A stretch of 64,000 bases of DNA from Nocardioides sp. zg-1228. GTDB lineage: Bacteria > Actinomycetota > Actinomycetes > Propionibacteriales > Nocardioidaceae. The position numbers were made by a program, and so were the translations under genes. The stretch lies in NCBI RefSeq assembly GCF_017086465.1, contig NZ_CP070961.1, forward strand, positions 3,410,001 through 3,474,000. Reading direction: 5' to 3'. The notes beneath the pieces were generated by a model. The model made no database searches. It was given only the letters and a program-made list of their open reading frames with translations, and was not told the DNA's origin. Shown one piece after another: positions 53,686 through 62,083 of the stretch (the first letter of the stretch is position 1; each line of letters opens with the position of its first letter).

Positions 53686-56334
53686 TCAGTCGGCCGCGGG
53701 GACGAGCGTCAGCCGGTGCTCGGTCGCGGTCTCGACGGCCTCGCGGCTCCACGCCCACGGCAGGGTCTGGCCGTCGACGTAGAGCTCGGTCTGGTCGGTG
53801 TAGTGCGACGAGGTCGGGTGGCCGGAGACGCCGGTGAGGTTGATCCACCGGGAGTCGTCCCAGTCGGCGAGCGAGACGACCATGCGCATCGACGGGGCGG
53901 CCGTGACCTCGAAGCCGTCGACGGCGTTCCACGACGTGGCGTCGACGATGGACGAGCCGCCGCCGACCTCCCAGCCGTCGCGGTTGAAGAACCGCTCGAC
54001 CGGCGCGACGCCGGAGTCACCCAGGGTGGCGTGGCGGAGGTTCATCCGGTGCAGGCGACCCCACTCCCACAGCCGGGGGTCGCGCGACTGGCGCCGGGTC
54101 ATCTCGTCGCGAGCCTCGATGAGGGCCGCGCGCAGGATGTCGTCACGCGTCTCGACCCGGTCGTCGGTGCGCGCGTCGTCCCACCACGGCCCGGCGGGCT
54201 CGGTGAGCATGTCGCTCACCACGCGGAACCAGCGGTCGCCGCCGTCGGGCCAGGTGCGCTGGCGCAGGTCGTCGTGGAAGGTCCGCTCGAGGATCGTGCG
54301 CCACACGACGTTGTAGTAGGCGGCGGGCGCGCTGTCGGCCGGGGAGGTGAAGTCCCAGTCGCGCAGCAGGTTCTGCGCATTGCGGTAGTAGGGCGAGGGC
54401 AGGCGCTCGACGTCGAGGAGGTAGGGCACGAGCGTCTCGGCCATCGGGTCGGCCGAGTCGAGCTGCAGGTCTGCCATCTCCGCGACGGAGAGCTCGCCCT
54501 CGGTCTCGAGCACCTCGCGGATCCGCGTCGAGCGGTAGCCGTAGTCCCAGTCCTTCGTCAGCAGGTAGGGGTAGCGCTCGTCGATGACGGCCTGGTTGGC
54601 CGTGACGAGGTAGCCCTCCTCGGGGTCGAGCACGCTGGGCAGGCCGTCGAAGGGGATGTAGTCGCCGGTCCAGTCGTTGGCGCTGATCCAGCCCTCCACC
54701 GGCATGGTGCCGTCGTTGCCGCCGCGCCGGATCGGGATGCGGCCCGGGGACTGGTAGCCGATGTGGCCCTCGCGGTCGGCGTAGACGAGGTTCTGCGCGG
54801 GGACCGCGAAGTCGGCGGCGGCCGCCCGGAACTCGTCCCAGTCGGAGGCGCGGTTGAGGGCGAGGATGGCGTCAGCGGTGGGGGCGGGGTCGAGGGCGGT
54901 CCAGGCCAGCGCGACGGCGTAGCCGCTCCCCCGGTCTCCCGGCTCGTCGGTCGGCGCGTTGGCGCCCACCGTCGCGAACTCCGAGGACACGTCGCTGATC
55001 AGCGGGCCGTGCACCGTCTCGCGCACCCGCAGCTCGACGTCGTCCTCACCGCGCACCCCGATGGTCTCGGTGCGCACCTGCAGCGGCACCGTGGCGCCGT
55101 CGCGGACGTAGCGGTCGTCGCCCTCGGTCTGCTCCAGGAACAGGTCGGTGACGTCGGGACCGAGGTTGGTGAAGCCCCAGGCGATGTCGGCGTTGTGGCC
55201 GATGATGACGCCCGGCACGCCGGAGAAGGTGAACCCCGAGGTGTCGAGCGTGCAGTCGGCGGCCTCCTCGCGGCAGTGCAGGCCCATCTGCATCCAGACG
55301 CCGGGCTGGCTGATGCCGAGGTGCGGGTCGTTGGCCAGGATCGGCATGCCGGTGGCGCTGTGCTCGCCGTCGACCACCCACGAGTTGCTGCCGATGCCGC
55401 GCCCCTTGCCCATGAGCGCGGGCATCGCGTCGAGCCGGTCGCGGACCCGCTCGAGCGCGTCGACGACGGCCGGCGGGTAGGCCGGGCGGCGCGGGTTGCG
55501 GGTCGCGTTGCCCGACGCGTTCTGCTCGAAGACCCCGTCGACGACGCCGCCGCCGCTGACGATCGGCGGGTGCTCGTCGAAGGGGTAGTCGGGCCAGAGG
55601 GCGGCGACCTCCTCCGCGGTGTGGTCGAGGGAGAGCAGCACCCGGTCGACCTCGGCCTCCATGTTGCCGCGCAGGTCCCACGCCATCGCCTTGAGCCAGG
55701 CGAGCGAGTCGATCGGGTCCCACTCGGCGGGGGTGTAGTCGAGGCCGGTGAGGCCGAGCACGCTGTACTCCGCCGCGAGCTGGGACGGGCGGCGGTCGCC
55801 GATGTAGGCGTTGACACCGGCGGCGTAGGAGCTGAGCGCGTCACGGGTGGCCGGCTCGAGCAGGGCCCACTCCCGCTCGGCGACCCTGCGCCAGCCCATC
55901 GTGCGGATGAGCCTGTCGGTCTCGAGCGTGTCGGGGCCGAAGATCTCCGAGAGCCGGCCAGCGGTGACGTGGCGCCGGAAGTCCATCTCGAAGAAGCGCT
56001 CCTGGGCGTGCACGAACCCCTGGGCGAACATCAGGTCGGCGTCGGTGTCGGCGTAGACCTGCGCGATGCCGTGCTCGTCGCGCAGCACCTCGACGGAGGC
56101 CGACAGGCCGGGCACCTCGATCTCGCCATCGGCCTGCGGCAGCGGGCGGCGTACGACGACCACCGTGACGGCCGCGAGCGCCACGAGCAGCACCACCAGG
56201 CCGAGCGCCGTCCACGCCGTCCAGCGCACCGCCCTCGGGGCGCGGCGGAAGGACTGCCAGCGCGAACGCCGGGCCGGCTCGGGGGACGGCTCCGTGGCGG
56301 CCGTCGGGTCGGTGGGGGGTGCAGGCTCGCTCAT
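53686..56334 (-). CDS. Penicillin-acylase-family amidohydrolase, membrane-anchored
   Basis: 882 residues. A cytoplasmic Pro/Arg-rich tail and one membrane helix (about 39-61) precede a large extracytoplasmic Ntn-hydrolase. The alpha-region is about 70-314. Autocleavage should expose Ser316 of GSNSWVVDGEHSATG as N-terminal nucleophile. NDPHLGISQPGVW and the AWGFTNLGPDVTDLF oxyanion-region motif follow. Members hydrolyse acyl-homoserine lactones, penicillins or other N-acyl compounds; the natural substrate here is unknown. ATG at 56334. Confidence 0.9.
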   Translation of the reverse strand: MSEPAPPTDPTAATEPSPEPARRSRWQSFRRAPRAVRWTAWTALGLVVLLVALAAVTVVVVRRPLPQADGEIEVPGLSASVEVLRDEHGIAQVYADTDADLMFAQGFVHAQERFFEMDFRRHVTAGRLSEIFGPDTLETDRLIRTMGWRRVAEREWALLEPATRDALSSYAAGVNAYIGDRRPSQLAAEYSVLGLTGLDYTPAEWDPIDSLAWLKAMAWDLRGNMEAEVDRVLLSLDHTAEEVAALWPDYPFDEHPPIVSGGGVVDGVFEQNASGNATRNPRRPAYPPAVVDALERVRDRLDAMPALMGKGRGIGSNSWVVDGEHSATGMPILANDPHLGISQPGVWMQMGLHCREEAADCTLDTSGFTFSGVPGVIIGHNADIAWGFTNLGPDVTDLFLEQTEGDDRYVRDGATVPLQVRTETIGVRGEDDVELRVRETVHGPLISDVSSEFATVGANAPTDEPGDRGSGYAVALAWTALDPAPTADAILALNRASDWDEFRAAAADFAVPAQNLVYADREGHIGYQSPGRIPIRRGGNDGTMPVEGWISANDWTGDYIPFDGLPSVLDPEEGYLVTANQAVIDERYPYLLTKDWDYGYRSTRIREVLETEGELSVAEMADLQLDSADPMAETLVPYLLDVERLPSPYYRNAQNLLRDWDFTSPADSAPAAYYNVVWRTILERTFHDDLRQRTWPDGGDRWFRVVSDMLTEPAGPWWDDARTDDRVETRDDILRAALIEARDEMTRRQSRDPRLWEWGRLHRMNLRHATLGDSGVAPVERFFNRDGWEVGGGSSIVDATSWNAVDGFEVTAAPSMRMVVSLADWDDSRWINLTGVSGHPTSSHYTDQTELYVDGQTLPWAWSREAVETATEHRLTLVPAAD

Positions 56335-56454
56335 GTCCGGGCCATTGTGCCGTACCATTGGCAGTCGAAGGGCTCGAGTGCCAGCGCGTCGCGCCGGCCC
56401 GGCCGATCACCGCACCACCGTCGCTCCACCCCGTCGCTGTCAGAGGACCCACAC

Positions 56455-56811
56455 ATGCCGACCTACCAGTACGCCTGCACCGAGTGCGGCCACTCCTTCG
56501 AGCAGTTCCAGAGCTTCAGCGAGGACGCGCTGACCGTCTGCCCCGAGTGCCAGGGCCGGCTGCGCAAGCTCTACAACGCCGTGGGCGTGGTGTTCAAGGG
56601 CTCCGGCTTCTACCGCACCGACAGCCGCACCGACAGCCGCACCGACGGGTCCGCCTCGACCACCGCGGCGTCGTCGAGCCCGTCCGGCTCCTCGGGCTCG
56701 TCCGACTCCGCGTCCTCGAAGACCACGTCGTCCGGATCGCCCGCGTCCTCCACGTCGTCCACGTCCACGTCGTCCTCGTCGACGACGTCGTCGTCCTCGT
56801 CCTCCGACTGA
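56455..56811 (+). CDS. FmdB-type zinc-ribbon protein with serine-rich tail
   Basis: 118 residues. The first 55 residues are the FmdB regulatory-type zinc ribbon with CTECG (Cys8, Cys11) and CPECQ (Cys29, Cys32), ending GVVFKGSGFYRTD. The remaining 60 residues are almost entirely Ser, Thr, Gly and Pro, encoded by short TCG/TCC-rich repeats, and are probably disordered. Divergent from the acylase gene. Zinc-ribbon family function is not well defined. Confidence 0.88.
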   Translation: MPTYQYACTECGHSFEQFQSFSEDALTVCPECQGRLRKLYNAVGVVFKGSGFYRTDSRTDSRTDGSASTTAASSSPSGSSGSSDSASSKTTSSGSPASSTSSTSTSSSSTTSSSSSSD

Positions 56812-56863
56812 CCCCTGTGGACAGGCCCGGCGCGAGCCGGGCGTTCCGGCCTAGCGTCGGAGC

Positions 56864-57496
56864 ATGTTCCCGGGACTCCCGCCGGCACGTCGCCGGCTGC
56901 GCGCCGTACGCCACCAGCTGCGGCGCCGCCGTCGGCTGATCGCCGCGACGCTCACGGCCGTCGCCGCCCTGGCGGCGGTGCGCACGTGGGCGCCGCCGCC
57001 ACCCGAGACGGTCGAGGTGCTCGTCGCCGCGCGCGAGCTCCCCTCGGGCACCCGGCTGGGTGCCGACGACCTCGCCGTGCGTGCCTATCCCGCCGGCCTC
57101 GCCCCGGCCGGCGCGGCGAGCGCGGCGGCCGGGCGGGTGCTGGCCGCGCCCATCGGCCGCGGCGAGGTGGTGACCGACGTACGCCTCGTCGGTCCCGGCC
57201 TGGCGCGCGCGCAGCCCGGCCAGACGATCGTGCCGGTGCGCCTGCCCGATGCGGGGGTGGCCGCGCTGCTGCGCGCCGGCGACCAGGTCGACCTGCTGGC
57301 GACCGACCCGGGCACCGGCGAGGCTACCCTCGTCGCAGGCGACGTCACGGTCCTCGCGACGCCGAGGGGCCTGCCCGACGGGCCGGTGGGAGGCTCGGGA
57401 GGCGCGCTGGTCGTGGTCGGCGCGAGCGCCGAGGAGGCGGTGCGGATCGCAGGCGCCGCGCTCACGCAGTTCCTGAGCGTGTCGTGGCAGCGTTAG
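56864..57496 (+). CDS. SAF-domain (CpaB/RcpC-like) protein
   Basis: 210 residues. A basic N-terminus and one membrane helix (about 23-43) are followed by a SAF domain (VEVLVAARELPSGTRLGADDLAVRAYPA ... in part, about 49-110) and an RcpC/CpaB-like region with TIVPVRLPDAGVAALLRAGDQVDLLAT. CpaB proteins assist Flp pilus assembly, but no other pilus gene is in the window. Its role may differ. Confidence 0.8.
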   Translation: MFPGLPPARRRLRAVRHQLRRRRRLIAATLTAVAALAAVRTWAPPPPETVEVLVAARELPSGTRLGADDLAVRAYPAGLAPAGAASAAAGRVLAAPIGRGEVVTDVRLVGPGLARAQPGQTIVPVRLPDAGVAALLRAGDQVDLLATDPGTGEATLVAGDVTVLATPRGLPDGPVGGSGGALVVVGASAEEAVRIAGAALTQFLSVSWQR

Positions 57497-57556
57497 CGTG
57501 GATGCTTCGACTCGTCAGTGGCTCCTCTCCCGGGGCCCCGAGCAGAGGAGCACAGC

Positions 57557-57907
57557 ATGAGCGGCTTCAAGGCATTCATCCTCAAGGGCAACCTGATCGA
57601 GATCGCCACCGGCCTGATCATGGCGCTCGCCTTCGCGGCGGTGGTCACCACCTTCACCGAGTGGCTCACCGGCCTGCTGCCCGACACCGACGACTTCTTC
57701 AGCACCGAGACCGGCACCTTCGGCGCGTTCCTCAACGCCCTCATCGCGTTCCTGATCATGGGCGCGGTCGTCTACTTCTTCATCGTGCTGCCCTACACCA
57801 AGGCCCGCGAGCGCTTCTTCCCCACCGAGGAGGCCGGAGCCGCGCCCGACGTCGCCCTGCTCGAGGAGATCCGCGACCTGCTCCGCGCCCGCGGCGGCGC
57901 GGTCTGA
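57557..57907 (+). CDS. mscL: Large-conductance mechanosensitive channel
   Basis: 116 residues from ATG 57557, with AGAGGAG upstream. N-terminal amphipathic helix and TM1 (FKAFILKGNLIEIATGLIMALAFAAVV, in part), a short periplasmic loop, TM2 (FLNALIAFLIMGAVVYFFIVLPY) and a C-terminal helix EEIRDLLRA. Slightly shorter than typical MscL because the periplasmic loop is compact. Opens under membrane tension to release solutes. Confidence 0.92.
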   Translation: MSGFKAFILKGNLIEIATGLIMALAFAAVVTTFTEWLTGLLPDTDDFFSTETGTFGAFLNALIAFLIMGAVVYFFIVLPYTKARERFFPTEEAGAAPDVALLEEIRDLLRARGGAV

Positions 57908-57947
57908 CCCACCCGTCCCGCTCACCCCGCGCGAGGCGGCGCGCCCC

Positions 57948-58193
57948 TCAGCCGTGGTGGGGCGGCACCTGGGCGCGATACCAGTCGTCGTCCTTGCCCG
58001 GGCGGTCCTCGCGGGGGTCGCGGTCGTCGCTCGTCTGCTCAGGCGCGCCCTCGCCGAAGACCGCCGCGAGGCGCCGGCGACGCCTCCACTCCGGCTCGGG
58101 CGCCGGGCCCGAGCCGTCGGCGGCACCGGTGCCGGACTGGTGGTCGGAGTCGTCGTCGGGGTGCACGGCGGGCTCGGGCCTAGGCGCAGACAC
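57948..58193 (-). CDS. Small polar protein of unknown function
   Basis: 81 residues from a GTG at 58193, overlapping the LCP gene stop by 14 bp, hence probably cotranscribed. An acidic N-terminus, a basic patch WRRRRRLAAVFGEGAPE and the end DDDWYRAQVPPHHG are visible; no domain is recognised. The overlap and the Trp-Tyr-containing C-terminus argue for a real gene. Confidence 0.55.
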   Translation of the reverse strand: MSAPRPEPAVHPDDDSDHQSGTGAADGSGPAPEPEWRRRRRLAAVFGEGAPEQTSDDRDPREDRPGKDDDWYRAQVPPHHG

Positions 58194-59454
58194 CCGGGAT
58201 GGGGTCAGGCTCCGTCGTGACCGGGGGCTCGGGCGTGGCGGTCTCGGTCGTGCTGTCCGGGCTCTCCGACTCCGGGCTCTCCGACTCCGGGCTCTCGGAA
58301 TCCGGGCTCTCGGACTCCGGGCTCTCGGACTCCGTCTCGCCGCCGGGCGACGCGGTCGACGCCCCGGGTGGCCCCTCGGCGCTGACGGAGGTGCCCTTGA
58401 TGAGCTTCGGCGGCAGCACCTTGTCCTGGTTGAGCAGCTCCCAGATGCGGTCGGCCGCCGGCGTCCAGTAGACCTTGCCGCGGAACTCGGAGTCGCTGGC
58501 GTAGTACTCGGTCGGGAGCGTGACGAACTTGACCTGGTCGAGACCGATGTTCTGCACCTGCATCGCGACCTTGCCCAGGCGGGTCACCGAGGCGAACTCC
58601 TCGTCGGTCTGCAGCGACTTGGTCGCGGCGTCGAGGAAGCGCACGACCTTGTCGAGGCGGGTCAGCGTGCCCGCCGACATCACCTCGCGCACGAGGGCGC
58701 CGATGAACTCCTGCTGGCGCCGGATGCGCGAGATGTCGTTCTGCTGGACCAGCTCGCCGACGTAGCGCGCGCGGACGTAGTCGAGGGCCTCGTCGCCGGT
58801 GAGGACCGACGGGTTGCCCTTGGGCACGAAGATCTGGTGCGGCTTGTCGACGAGGTCCTCGGGCACGCACACCGGCACCCCGCCGACGGCGTCGACCATG
58901 TCGCCGAAGCTGGCGAAGTCGACCACCACGAAGTGCTCGACGCGGATGCCGGTCATCTGCTCGACCTGCGCGAGCGTGCACACCGGCCCACCGACGGCGT
59001 AGGCGGCGTTCCAGATCACGTCGGTCTGGGCCGGGGAGTCGCAGCCCTGCTCGGGCCGGTCGACGATCGAGTCGCGCGGGATCGACACGGCGTACGCCCG
59101 GGAGCGGTCCGCGGACAGGTGCACCAGGATGGTGGTGTCGGAGCCGCCGCCGCCCTCCGAGTCGAGGCCGCAGCCCTCGCAGTCGCGGGAGTCCGAGCCC
59201 ATCACGAGGATGTCGAGGGGCTCGCCGTTGCCCGTGTAGACCTCCTCGGGACGGTCGTCGCCGAGGGCGTCGAGCGAGAGCCCTTCGATGTTGCCGTTGA
59301 GGTGGCGGATGAAGTAGACCGTGCTCAGGCCCGTGACCAGTGCCAGCACCACCGCGCTGATGAGGATGACGCGGCCGACCGTGTGCTTGCGCGGGGCCTT
59401 GCCCCGGCGTTTGGGCGCACCCGAGGGAGGCTCCGGACGCGACTCGTCGGACAC
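58180..59454 (-). CDS. LCP (LytR-CpsA-Psr) family glycopolymer ligase
   Basis: 424 residues from a GTG at 59454. Cytoplasmic basic tail, one membrane helix (about 28-50), then the LCP domain with ILVMGSDSRD, SDTTILVHLSADRSRAYAVSIPRDS and VRARYVGELVQQNDISRIRRQQEF, containing the conserved Arg/Asp residues that bind polyprenyl pyrophosphate. It should attach teichoic-acid-like or arabinogalactan-like polymers to peptidoglycan. The C-terminal 60 residues are a Pro/Ser/Glu tail built from pentapeptide repeats. Confidence 0.92.
   Translation of the reverse strand: MSDESRPEPPSGAPKRRGKAPRKHTVGRVILISAVVLALVTGLSTVYFIRHLNGNIEGLSLDALGDDRPEEVYTGNGEPLDILVMGSDSRDCEGCGLDSEGGGGSDTTILVHLSADRSRAYAVSIPRDSIVDRPEQGCDSPAQTDVIWNAAYAVGGPVCTLAQVEQMTGIRVEHFVVVDFASFGDMVDAVGGVPVCVPEDLVDKPHQIFVPKGNPSVLTGDEALDYVRARYVGELVQQNDISRIRRQQEFIGALVREVMSAGTLTRLDKVVRFLDAATKSLQTDEEFASVTRLGKVAMQVQNIGLDQVKFVTLPTEYYASDSEFRGKVYWTPAADRIWELLNQDKVLPPKLIKGTSVSAEGPPGASTASPGGETESESPESESPDSESPESESPESESPDSTTETATPEPPVTTEPDPIPGVCA
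58259..58333. repeat. 15-bp tandem repeat in the LCP gene
   Basis: Five 15-bp units of GGGCTCTCGGACTCC type, encoding ESESP/DSESP pentapeptides in the extracytoplasmic tail of the LCP protein. Units two and one share CCGACTCC; units four and five are identical. Confidence 0.88.
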
Positions 59455-59660
59455 GGGCTCACCTTCGAAGGGGTGGAGGGACTGATCGAGACGGAATCTA
59501 CTTCACTTCCGCAACTTTTCGGGCCTCCGTGACGCCCTCCGGCCCGGCGGTGGTGCACGCGCACCCACCACGCCACCCGGCTGGCCCGGAGCGAGCCGAC
59601 ACGACCGGGCCCGCCCGTATGACGCAACCGGCATGAGGCGAGCCGGCGAGCCTCACGGGA

Positions 59661-60227
59661 TCAGGCACGGTTCTCGGGGCCCGACTCGACCGTGAGCACG
59701 TCCTGGCGCATGCGGGTGCCGAACCACGCCGCCGCGAAGCAGATGACGAGATACATGCCGATCGCCTGCATCGCGTAATTGGTGTAGTCCAGCACCCACC
59801 CGCCCGCGGGGTCCCGCCAGATGTAGGGCGCCAGCCAGGCGAGTTAGCCGCCCACCAGCTGTGAGGCGAGGAACCATCCGAACGCCTCGCCTGCGAGCCG
59901 CCACCACCTCCCGGGTCGCCGCCGACGCAGGTCGCGGGACCTGGCCCACGCCGTGCGGGGACGCCACCGACCTGCCGCGCCGGCCACGGCAGCCGACACG
60001 ACGACCGACGCCAGGACGGCGAGCAGCGAGAGCACCTCGAAGCCGACGATGCCGATCCATGAGCTGCCCCCGAACCAAGCGACGCGGCTGCGCATGAGGC
60101 CGGGGGTCAGCAGGAGCGCGAGGAGCGGGGCGGCTACGACAAGCATGGCCGCGTAGGTGCGGATGAGAGCCGAGACGAATGGCCGCGGTGCCGCGCTCGG
60201 AGCGGGGTGCGCGACGATGGGCGCCAT
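59661..60227 (-). pseudogene. Membrane-protein gene interrupted by an in-frame TAA
   Basis: From the ATG at 60227 the frame gives 127 codons with three membrane-like segments. It then meets TAA at 59844-59846. Without any frame change it continues for 61 more codons (LAWLAPYIWRDPAGGW, then YAMQAIGMYLVICFAAAWFG) to TGA at 59661-59663. The post-stop part has G/C-ending codons and another membrane helix, so it was recently coding. A single TAC-to-TAA change would explain it. It is divergent from a MarR gene sharing a 44-bp promoter region. Confidence 0.75.
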
Positions 60228-60247
60228 GCAGGGACGGTAGCATTTGT

Positions 60248-60261
60248 TTCACGAAAGTGAA
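60248..60261. promoter_or_regulatory. Putative MarR operator
   Basis: TTCAC-GAAA-GTGAA is a perfect inverted repeat in the 44-bp gap between the divergent MarR gene (60272) and the interrupted membrane gene (60227). It would block both promoters. Confidence 0.6.
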
Positions 60262-60271
60262 GTAAGGAGAG

Positions 60272-60721
60272 ATGGTGAGCACCGGCGACCAGCTCGGGTC
60301 CGACCTGAGCCTGCGCGTGATCATGTTCCACGAGGCGATCGCGCGACGCCTGGGGATCACGAACAGCGAGCACAAGCTGCTCGACGTGGTCGCACAGCAT
60401 CCCGAAGGAGTGAGCCCCAGTGACCTGGCGTCGCGGACGGGGCTCAGCAACCCGGCCATCACCAAGCTGGTGTCGAGCCTCGAGGCTGCGGGATACGTCT
60501 CACGACGGCGAAACGAGGCGGACGGCCGATCGGTGCTGGTGGAGCTCGCCGGCGGCTACGACGTCACCATGCGGCCATCCACCTCTCGAATCTCCGAGCG
60601 CATCCACGCCCTGAGCTCCACGTTCAGTCCCGAGGAGGTCGCCGCCATCGAACGATGGCTCACCGGGGTGATCGACGTGCTGAAGGCCGAGACCCAGCTC
60701 TTGGAGGCCGCCACCGAGTGA
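60272..60721 (+). CDS. MarR-family transcriptional regulator
   Basis: 149 residues from ATG 60272, with AAGGAGAG upstream. Winged HTH with HPEGVSPSDLASRTGLSNPAITKLVSSLEAAGYVSRRRNEADGRS (in part) as recognition helix and wing. Flanking helices form the dimer interface. It probably represses itself and the divergent membrane protein, whose reading frame is now broken, leaving the regulator perhaps without a target. Confidence 0.87.
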   Translation: MVSTGDQLGSDLSLRVIMFHEAIARRLGITNSEHKLLDVVAQHPEGVSPSDLASRTGLSNPAITKLVSSLEAAGYVSRRRNEADGRSVLVELAGGYDVTMRPSTSRISERIHALSSTFSPEEVAAIERWLTGVIDVLKAETQLLEAATE

Positions 60722-60951
60722 CGAGGGCGGGTCGGGCCGGGCGACTGCCAGCCTCCCGCCGATGGTCGTCGGGCGGCTCGTCGTCGAAAGCGTCCATGTC
60801 CTGGGTAGTCGTGCTGCCCCGACAACCCCCTGGGTCCCAGCGGTGAGCCGCGAGAACCCGTCAGCGGGGCGCATTCGTCTCATCAAGCGAGGGCTGACAA
60901 GATGTCCGCCAGCAGTGGACGCATTCTTCGACACGAATGTGCACATGGCCC

Positions 60952-61027
60952 GCCCCAGTAGCTCAGTGGATAGAGCAGCCGCCTCCTAAGCGAAAGGTCG
61001 CAAGTTCGACTCTTGCCTGGGGCACCA
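60952..61027 (+). tRNA. tRNA-Arg (anticodon CCT)
   Basis: 76 nt with encoded CCA. Acceptor GCCCCAG/CTGGGGC and T stem GCAAG/CTTGC are perfect; the loop CTCCTAA presents CCT. The outer two pairs of the anticodon stem are mismatched (G27-A43, C28-A42), leaving a three-pair stem. No intron or other copy is visible in the window. Confidence 0.9.
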
Positions 61028-61194
61028 CAGGAAACATGCAGGTCAGCGCCACAGGCGCAGGTGAGAGCCGTTTCGTCCTTGCGGACTCATGGATACGGGT
61101 TGGCACGGATTGGGCCGTGTGAGTTCGTGGCAAACGGCTGCGTCGTCTCTTGGTGTGAAATCTCCCGCGGCATCCGGTTGCGTGCCAGCCGTGA

Positions 61195-61214
61195 TCGAAC
61201 ACCTGTTCTATTCT
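61195..61214 (+). promoter_or_regulatory. SOS box with overlapping -10 element
   Basis: TCGAACACCTGTTCTA (61195-61210) has perfect inner arms GAACA/TGTTC and differs from the LexA consensus at one constrained position when read on the minus strand. It overlaps TATTCT (61209-61214), a plausible -10 hexamer. Transcription would start about seven bases on, at the GTG at 61221. Confidence 0.75.
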
Positions 61215-61220
61215 TGAGCG

Positions 61221-61448
61221 GTGCCTCGTCAGCCGCCGTTCCACGTGTGGGTGGACCTGACGGGCAGGTGGTCGGCGCCGGCGCCTGGCGTCCTGCTCGC
61301 TTGGCGGCACTCTGATCGACGCGGCTGGGAGGCGTGGGTGGTGCGCGTGGAGTCGTACTCGACTGGCACGGGTTCCGAGGTGCACATGTCGCAGTCGTGG
61401 GTGTCAGCCGCCTTGGTGCGCCCAGCGGACGGCGAGAACCGACTGTGA
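61221..61448 (+). CDS. Small SOS-associated protein of unknown function
   Basis: 75 residues from a GTG at 61221. No good Shine-Dalgarno is present and the -10 element ends six bases before the GTG, so the mRNA is probably leaderless. The sequence is rich in Trp (FHVWVDLTGRW, LLAWRHSDRRGWEAWVVRVE, SQSWVSAAL), suggesting a small beta barrel. It has no recognised domain. The adjacent LexA box implies DNA-damage induction. It lies 193 bp after tRNA-Arg inside an otherwise decayed patch. Confidence 0.7.
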   Translation: MPRQPPFHVWVDLTGRWSAPAPGVLLAWRHSDRRGWEAWVVRVESYSTGTGSEVHMSQSWVSAALVRPADGENRL

Positions 61449-61463
61449 CAAGGGCTGAGAGCG

Positions 61464-62083
61464 TCAGCTCACCTTGATGGTGCGCGACCTCGACCCTTTG
61501 AGCGAACTCGTCTTCCGCATGACTGCCCGGAACCGGCCGCGGTTCTGCTTCATCGTCACCTTCACGACCGCTCGCCCCGCTCGCCGCGTGTCCAGGTACA
61601 CCGCGCCGCGCGTGAGGTGGCGCCACGCACCCGACCGGTACTGGGCTGCAACCGAACCGTCGCACCGCTGGTGGGGAAGTACCCGGTCGGCCGTTCGTCG
61701 CGGACCGTCATCACGAACTCGTAGCAGTCGGTGATGTTCGGCGTGCACGCGAGCACGTCGACGGTCCCCGCGTAGGCGCCAGGCTCACCGCTGCAGATCT
61801 GCACCTCGCTGCTCCCGCTTACCGCCGTCGACGTGACGCTGTCACGACCGGCCTCCAGGCCGTCAGGGGCAATGACCTCCAGGTGCGCATCCTCGAGCTC
61901 GTAGCCGGGGCGCAGCGTGTACGCATACGTGTACGGCACGTCGATGCACCGGAAGTCGTAGTACACCGAGTTCGGCACGGTCACCGTGCCCGTCGTGGCC
62001 GACGCCGGCGATCCAGCGGTCACAGCCACCGACCCAGCAGCGAGCACCGCCGCCGCAGCGGCTCGAACGACCCGTCCACCCAT
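61464..62083 (-). pseudogene. Frameshifted secreted protein gene
   Basis: From the ATG at 62083 a signal peptide (VVRAAAAAVLAAGSVAVTAG) and a beta-rich domain with paired cysteines (DFRCIDVPYTYAYTLRPG, QICSGEPGAY, CTPNITDCYEF) run to about 61630. The frame then degenerates. One base over, a second frame gives WRHLTRGAVYLDTRRAGRAV and a basic end SLKGSRSRTIKVS, stopping at 61464. Codon quality switches at about 61625-61630, consistent with a one-base deletion or a sequencing error. Function unknown. Confidence 0.65.

Noticed and set aside
53716..56811. A 1031-codon plus-strand frame antisense to the acylase gene
   Set aside because: Only its last 119 codons, the FmdB-type gene, are real; the rest is antisense to a clear Ntn hydrolase.
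60722..60951. Minus-strand open frame between the MarR gene and tRNA-Arg
   Set aside because: Poor codon bias, runs into the MarR gene antisense, no domain; treated as non-coding spacer with the tRNA promoter.
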